Shown here one piece after another: positions 45,065 through 50,000 of a DNA stretch of 50,000 nt. Under the pieces are notes generated by a model. The model was not told where the DNA came from. It worked only from the letters and a program-made list of their open reading frames with translations, and did no database searches. The stretch lies in assembly GCA_012295275.1 (NCBI GenBank), contig CM022672.1, positions 33,784,254 to 33,834,253 of the forward strand, read 5' to 3'. Source of the stretch: Chrysomallon squamiferum. Taxonomy: Eukaryota; Mollusca; Gastropoda; Neomphalida; Peltospiridae. Numbering within the stretch: position 1 is the first letter of the stretch; every line of letters starts with the position of its first letter. Position numbers and translations under genes: made by a program.

Positions 45065-45265
45065 ATTTTTCTATTTATCTGTCTTTCTATTTGTCTTTCT
45101 GTCTATCTGTTTGTATTTCTATTTATGTTTATTCATCTATTTATCTATCTATTTGTCTTTTTATATGTCTATTTGTCTAGTTATATGTTTATCAGTTTAT
45201 ATATTTGTCTGTCTATTTATGTAGCTGTCTATATCTATCTGTCGTTTTTTTATTTATTTGTGTAT

Positions 45266-45320
<55 letters not shown>

Positions 45321-45325
45321 TTATA
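45065..45325. repeat. Degenerate CTAT/CTGT DNA and (TTTA)n
   Basis: Degenerate tetranucleotides at about 45070-45240, pure (TTTA)n at about 45263-45321. Confidence 0.93.
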
Positions 45326-45439
45326 TATATGTATATGTTTAATTTGTTGTCAGTAGTGGAATATAGAATAAGTGAATAAATCATGAAAATCATCTTCCTA
45401 ATCATTTTTCTTCTTCTTTTTGCTGCGTCACAAAATAAT

Positions 45440-45970
45440 TTAGTTGAATATCATATATTTAGTTAAGTATGTAACATACCAGCTGTCGAGTTTAAATAGA
45501 CATAAGACGACATGTTTATTTAACCATACTAATAGACGTGTTTAAACAGACAAGACATTATACTCTCTTCTCTTTAGATAATTATCTAACAAACTAACAG
45601 ACCTGTTTAAATAGACATAAAACATCATATTCTTTATTAGGTAATTATCTAACATCATCTCTCTTCTGTCGAGTTAATTGTCTAACATACTAACAGTCCG
45701 TTTACATAGAAATAAGACATCATATTCTTTATTAATTAATTATCTAACATACTAACAATTCTCTTTAAATAGAAATAAAACATCATATTCTTTATTAATT
45801 AATTATCTAACATACTAACAGTCGTGTTTAAATAGACATAAGACATGATTTCTCGTCTCTGTAGTTAATTATCTAACATACTAACAGTCTCATTTAAAGA
45901 CAAGACCCTATATTTCATTCAGTTATCTAACATACTAACAGAGGCGTTTAGATACTGTTTATCTAACAAC
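45440..45970. repeat. ~64-bp tandem array, eight copies
   Basis: The core tttaaatagacataagac is at 45491, 45541, 45606, 45700, 45764, 45827, 45892 and 45947, alternating with tatctaacatactaacag and catattctttattaatt. The three central copies are closest to each other. Confidence 0.88.
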
Positions 45971-46335
45971 AGGTAATGCTCTGATATGTTTCCTATAAAA
46001 TACTGCGTCAGAAAATAATTTACCTGCCGTTTGTAACAGTGACTAATGCAAATCAATGTCAAAAAAAAAAATGTTTTAAAACTTGTTTTCTTCAGATATG
46101 TGTGTGTGTGTGTTATAATTACCACCTATCCTATGCGGAAAAAAACAACAAACAATCGTTTTATTTTGTAATAAAGTATCAAGTTTACAGTTTGGAATTT
46201 TATTTAACAAAGATATCGACAAGGGTCAAATTAACTATAAAATACTTAAACTGCTGTAAATACATAACATAGAAAATGACTCATTGTAAATTACCTTAAT
46301 ACATTATTAATTTAATGTATATATGGGTGTGTGCG

Positions 46336-46373
<38 letters not shown>

Positions 46374-46478
46374 AGTAACTGTTTATTTATTTTTAATGAT
46401 GCAGTTAAAATATTACTTTCATACAACAACAACATCGACTTCGAGGTCAAATCGTTGACATCAGCATGAAATTATTTT
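45971..46478. other. AT-rich DNA with (GT)n, no gene
   Basis: (GT)n at about 46337-46372 and a poly-A tract near 46061. Confidence 0.7.
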
Positions 46479-46641
46479 ATTAGTAGACTTACTGTGTGTG
46501 TCTGTGCGTGCGTGTGTGCGTGCATGTGCTTGTATTTGTTTTTGAATGTGTATTTATGGGAGCGTGTGTGAGTTAATGTAACCCATGACTTGTCGACTTA
46601 TACAGTTTCTTTCTTTTTTAATTGTAATAATTACACTGTTC

Positions 46642-46684
<43 letters not shown>
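46479..46684. repeat. Dispersed ~200-bp repeat, copy 2
   Basis: Same block order as 40893-41098. After the (ATT)n this copy continues into (AGT)n and (GGT)n, whereas copy 1 continues into (TTTA)n. Confidence 0.85.
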
Positions 46685-46723
<39 letters not shown>

Positions 46724-46755
46724 GGTGGTGGTGGTGGTGGTAGTAGTAGTAGTAT
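46685..46755. repeat. (AGT)n-(GGT)n-(AGT)n microsatellite
   Basis: A symmetrical trinucleotide tract, TAG then TGG then TAG. The poly-Thr and poly-Val frames are artefacts. Confidence 0.95.
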
Positions 46756-47060
46756 TTATATGGATGAGATCGCAAAACAAAACAAAACAAAATATAAACA
46801 AACAAGAACAGTCTTGGAATCGTAGTTCGGAAAAATCTATCCTAGGCACACAGCTGGATACGTTTGATGTTAACTGTAACAAAGTCACACATAAATGTTG
46901 TCACCGTGTCACCACCACAGGTGTCACACAATGTCAGACTGTTCGTTCTGAACCGGATCAAAGAGAAAATGATGTAACACCGAAATAGACAGTCAGTAAC
47001 ATAGAAACACACTGTCGCCTATATGTCGTCACAGTACTTACTACAAAGTGAGGCTGCACA
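46756..47060. other. Less AT-rich DNA upstream of a promoter-like cluster
   Basis: It contains several gtcac/gtgtcac words (about 46899-46930 and 47030) resembling CRE half-sites. An open frame reaches 46988 without splice sites. Confidence 0.4.
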
Positions 47061-47120
47061 TCGTGACGTCACAGGGACGTCTATATAAGGAACTTACGGC
47101 GACTGGTTTTATGAGTCATT
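47061..47120 (+). promoter_or_regulatory. CRE + TATA + AP-1 core-promoter-like cluster
   Basis: TGACGTCA (perfect CRE) at 47064-47071 is followed by TATATAAG at 47082-47089 and TGAGTCA (perfect AP-1/TRE) at 47112-47118, with a start site expected near 47110-47118. CRE plus TATA is typical of cAMP- and stress-inducible animal promoters. No coding exon is seen in the next 2 kb, so the transcript could be a long 5'UTR, a lncRNA or an upstream alternative promoter of the gene starting at 49211. Confidence 0.5.
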
Positions 47121-47270
47121 GAGTGTAAGCTGGGAATAGGAATAATAAATCAAGAATCCTTTTCCTGGAAAGAGGCAAGCAGCATATGTAATCTTTTACG
47201 ACAAGTTTTTTTTTTTTTTTTTTTTTTTTATAACGCGCTCAAATTACTTGTTATTTATTATTTTATTACG

Positions 47271-47282
47271 TCGTGACGTCAC
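47271..47282. promoter_or_regulatory. Second CRE block
   Basis: tcgtgacgtcac is identical to 47061-47072, exactly 210 bp away; it contains TGACGTCA at 47274-47281. Confidence 0.55.
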
Positions 47283-47970
47283 TATAACATACAGCCTTAT
47301 CCAGATAGGTTCAGTTTAAACGACAAATGTACTAGTATCTGCTATTATTAATTAATAAGTAGTAGTCAAATAAATAAATAAATAAATAAATATTTAAATA
47401 AATAAATAAATGAAATATTTATGAAAATAATTATATAAATAAATAGGTTTATAAGTAATTAAATAAACAAACAAACAAACAAATAAGTATTAAATAGATT
47501 AATAAATAAAAAAACGAAGATTAGTTATCGTTTTATGTCACATTATACAAAAGCATGGCATACAAAAATGTTTTGCTGATATTATATACACGTAATATGT
47601 TTGTTTTGTTGTTGCTGTTGTTTGTTGTTGTTTATTTTTTGTTTTTTTTTTTTTTTTTTTTTTTGCTGTCTTTTTTTTTATTCTTTATTTTTTAAACAAC
47701 TCTTTTTCTTTTTCTTTTTTCTTAATCCACATCTATCGAAAATTAAATACATTAAAACGACACCGCACACAAAACATTAATAACAGCTCCAAATACATTT
47801 TCTATGAGATTTCATTCAATTTTCCGTCTCGTACCAGAAATTATTATTATTATTATTTTTATTATTATTAAATAACTTTATTTATCCAGTGGAAATTTCT
47901 TCACGCTTACAAAACGTTATTAGCTTGTGGCGTTTGTCAGTTTCCCTGATATTAAATTACCTTGTAACGT
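47283..47970. repeat. AT-rich DNA with (TAAA)n, (CAAA)n and poly-T
   Basis: (AAAT)n at about 47369-47412, (CAAA)n near 47465-47482, poly-T at about 47641-47664. No gene. Confidence 0.75.
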
Positions 47971-47973
47971 TGT

Positions 47974-48025
47974 CGTCGTCTGCATTTGCTCCTCCAAAAC
48001 GACGTGTCGGACGTAGCAGACGACG
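47974..48025. repeat. 10-bp perfect inverted repeat in CpG-rich DNA
   Basis: cgtcgtctgc at 47974-47983 pairs with gcagacgacg at 48016-48025 around a 32-base loop, in a segment dense in CG. Confidence 0.7.
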
Positions 48026-48880
48026 CGATATCCTTGACCGAAAGATGATTAAGATGAACTAATTTAATTACAGTCGGTGTTTATCCCCTGGAGAAGGGTT
48101 TACAATATAGATCTACCGCAATAACAAGATATGTTTATATATATATATTGATTATTTCCGCAGTTATTGCAAACCATATTGTCCGGGAACTGAAAAAAAC
48201 AAACATTTTATTAACAAAATGGTTGACAGAAATGAAAAAAAATATATATATATATTTATAATTGTGGAGATATTTCGGTTTGTTTAAGACTGAATTTAAG
48301 TTTTCCTAGTGTTTTGTGGGGTTTTTTTTAAATGTGCGATTGCTTGCTTATTCACCGAGTGATAGCGTTTAATATTATATTTAGTGTAAAAATAAATAAA
48401 TAAATAAATAAAAAAAACGAGACAGAATAAAAGATGAACATAAGAGCTGGGACATTTAGCGGCGGAGCTATATTTTCAAGGGGCCTGACGTTTAAGCTTC
48501 ATTAATTTCGTAACTGAACAACCAACCCCCCCCCCCGCTGATTCACTGTCAACATGACATCTACCTACACGCATGCACTCACACAGGTACACGCGTATCC
48601 ACAGCTCTAACAAAGCTCCGAAAGTATTCAGGCGCTGAAACTTTAAATTATCGATTTTTCTTTTTCTCTGTTATAAATAATAAACAGTTTGTAACTTTCA
48701 GATGTGTTCAAGTTCAAGCATTAGAACGTGCGACCTGCCTAAGACAAAGAAAATTGAGAGAGAAGAGAAAAAAAAAAAGAAAAAAAGCGACAGAAAAGTC
48801 TAGTCGCGATGAATAATCTCTGCAATGCTTATTGTCGAACAAACAAACGACTGCGCTTAACGTTAAAGAAAAGAGTCGAG
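48026..48880. other. Unique DNA, moderate CG content, no gene
   Basis: TA runs near 48135-48149 and 48243-48255, (AAAT)n near 48390-48410, C10 near 48526. CG frequency rises towards 48800-49000. Confidence 0.55.
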
Positions 48881-48882
48881 AT

Positions 48883-49210
48883 CACGTGACTCGATGTACC
48901 GACTGCGGCTGTGCGTCAGGTATCGTCTGGAAAATGTAACGGTTTACGTCGTCGAAACCGGTGTCGCCCAAGCCGTTCTCTCAGCTCGCGCGTTGTTGTT
49001 GTTGCGATAAAAAAATGTTGTTGTTGTCAGTGTTTTAACGACAACACCCAGAAAGATATGATTTGGGATACTCGGATGTGTGTTTGATCAGGCGCAGTAC
49101 AAACAGGTGTGGGGGTGTTTTTGTTTCTGTGTCTGTTTTCTCGGTATAAAACTGTCGTCTGCAACTGTCGAGTCGTGTCTAGGATAAAAAATAAAAAATA
49201 ATTAACGACC
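48883..49210 (+). promoter_or_regulatory. Putative promoter and 5'UTR of the right-edge gene
   Basis: CG-rich DNA contains a CACGTG E-box (48883-48888, in the palindromic core TCACGTGA). A TATAAAA box at 49145-49151 lies about 60 bases before the ATG, predicting a start near 49175 and a 5'UTR of about 35 bases. An in-frame TAA at 49199-49201 precedes the ATG. Confidence 0.5.
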
Positions 49211-49246
49211 ATGGACTTACTAAACGAAGGAAACGCGTCAAACGAG
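49211..49246 (+). CDS. First coding exon, gene continues beyond the window
   Basis: The ATG is in strong context (cgaccATGG) with an in-frame stop ten bases upstream. It is followed by MDLLNEGNASNE and ends in phase 0 at GAG|gtaagg, a near-consensus donor. NAS is a possible N-glycosylation sequon, so this could be the extracellular N-terminus of a multi-pass membrane protein without a signal peptide, for example a receptor, but twelve residues are too few to assign a family. No second exon is visible up to 50000. Four CACGTG boxes lie in the promoter and first intron. Confidence 0.55.
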
Positions 49247-49316
49247 GTAAGGAATTTGTAGATCTGTCTGAAAGACGTTTATCATAATATGTTTCTCTAA
49301 AATTTCTTTCTTTCTG

Positions 49317-49350
<34 letters not shown>

Positions 49351-50000
49351 AAAAAATTTTTTTTTTTTTTTATTGTTATCTTTTTAAAATTTCGTTTTCT
49401 GTGAATGCGTGTATATATATTATTATTATTACTAAAAATATATTTTTATTTTCTTCTTCTTCTTCTTCTTCTTTTGGATAAATAATTAAGATCAGGTCCT
49501 TCCTTACAATACGGATGGGCTCGGATACACACAGTCACGTGCGTGCGTACCAAGGTTGCAAAAAAATAATCAAAAGAATATTCCTCCAGCGTGTTTTCTT
49601 TTATTATTGTTGTTGTTGCTGCTGTTGCTGTTATTGTGCAGCTGTCGTTGTTATTGTTGTTATCGTCGTTGTCGACGCTAAATGACGTTTTCGTCCTCAT
49701 TTGTTATTAATAGCTGAGCCGATCGTAAATTGTGTTGTGATTCAAAACAACAACATATATATATATATGGCTGTCTCCAACTTGTATTGATCCGATCATT
49801 TTCAGAATGTTATTACCAGCTGTTTTGCAATTTGTAACTCTTTTTTTTTTCTCTCTCTAAATGAATATTTCTCTGTTCTGTGTTGACAAACTGAGAGAAG
49901 ACTGAGTATGGCAAGCGCGAGTATTTTGTAAAGCACGTGCATTTTTATAACTTTCTGCACGTGCTGGCTAATAATATAAAGGGGCTTACTGCCAGAGTAA
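49247..50000 (+). other. First intron of the right-edge gene (partial)
   Basis: (ATT)n at about 49320-49348, poly-T near 49359, (TTC)n at about 49452-49473, then moderately CG-rich DNA with CACGTG at 49536, 49934 and 49958. No acceptor followed by an open frame was convincing. Confidence 0.5.

Noticed and set aside
49446-49700. Asn/Thr-rich minus-strand ORF
   Set aside because: Generated by TTC, GTT and GCT repeats in the first intron of the plus-strand gene.

Overview
This is a strongly AT-rich, intron- and repeat-dominated window from an animal nuclear genome. GT-AG splice signals, no operon structure, and heavy loads of (GA)n, (GT)n, (ATT)n, poly-A/T and minisatellite DNA all point that way. 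The density of long pure microsatellites, the tRNA-type SINE heads and the decayed Tc1/mariner transposases would suit a mollusc or another lophotrochozoan, but no gene here fixes the taxon. Most open frames in the window are read-through of microsatellites (Cys-Val, His-Thr, Arg-Glu, Ser-Leu, poly-Leu) and are not genes.

The coding content I can support is small. (1) A minus-strand gene starts in a CpG-containing segment near 41.4 kb. Its first coding exon (41331-41406) ends in phase 1 with the start of a pleckstrin-homology (PH) fold. The next convincing exon (7599-7723) begins in phase 1 and continues the same PH strand pattern, so about 33.6 kb of mostly repetitive DNA would be its first coding intron. 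(2) A plus-strand gene starts at the right edge: a Kozak-like ATG at 49211, twelve codons, then a strong donor. A TATA-like box and several CACGTG E-boxes lie around it, and the rest of the gene is outside the window. (3) A short plus-strand terminal exon candidate (33937-34005) and weaker exon-like segments (2663-2807, 6718-6838, 31498-31614, 36604-36697) lie inside the large minus-strand intron. A TATA/CRE/AP-1 promoter-like cluster sits at 47061-47120, with an identical 12-bp CRE block exactly 210 bp downstream.

Layout: 0.4-1.3 kb diverged tandem array; 1.3-5.3 kb GT, CT and GA microsatellites plus a duplicated SINE-like block; 6.4-7.6 kb GT and a 250-bp (CT)n tract; 7.6 kb PH exon; 8.1-8.5 kb transposase relic; 8.6-14.2 kb successive tandem arrays with 145-390 bp periods, many with microsatellites inside the unit; 14.4-15.0 kb minisatellite; 15.6-19.7 kb ATT/AAC DNA, a mariner tail, GA and GT tracts; 21.1, 26.0 and 27.3 kb minisatellites, the last with a 126-bp higher-order repeat; 28.4-29.8 kb GA-interrupted tandem arrays; 30.5-33.2 kb CA/GT and an ~80-bp array; 34-37.7 kb long GA/CT tracts; 38.2-39.9 kb tandem arrays invaded by a 286-bp TA-flanked pogo/Tigger-like MITE; 41.3-42.0 kb first exon and putative promoter; 43.4-46.0 kb arrays and homopolymers; 47-49.3 kb CpG-richer promoter DNA.

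The most distinctive property is architectural. Almost the whole putative intron is a series of independent, diverged tandem duplications whose units carry their own microsatellites. I did not find a clear new protein system.
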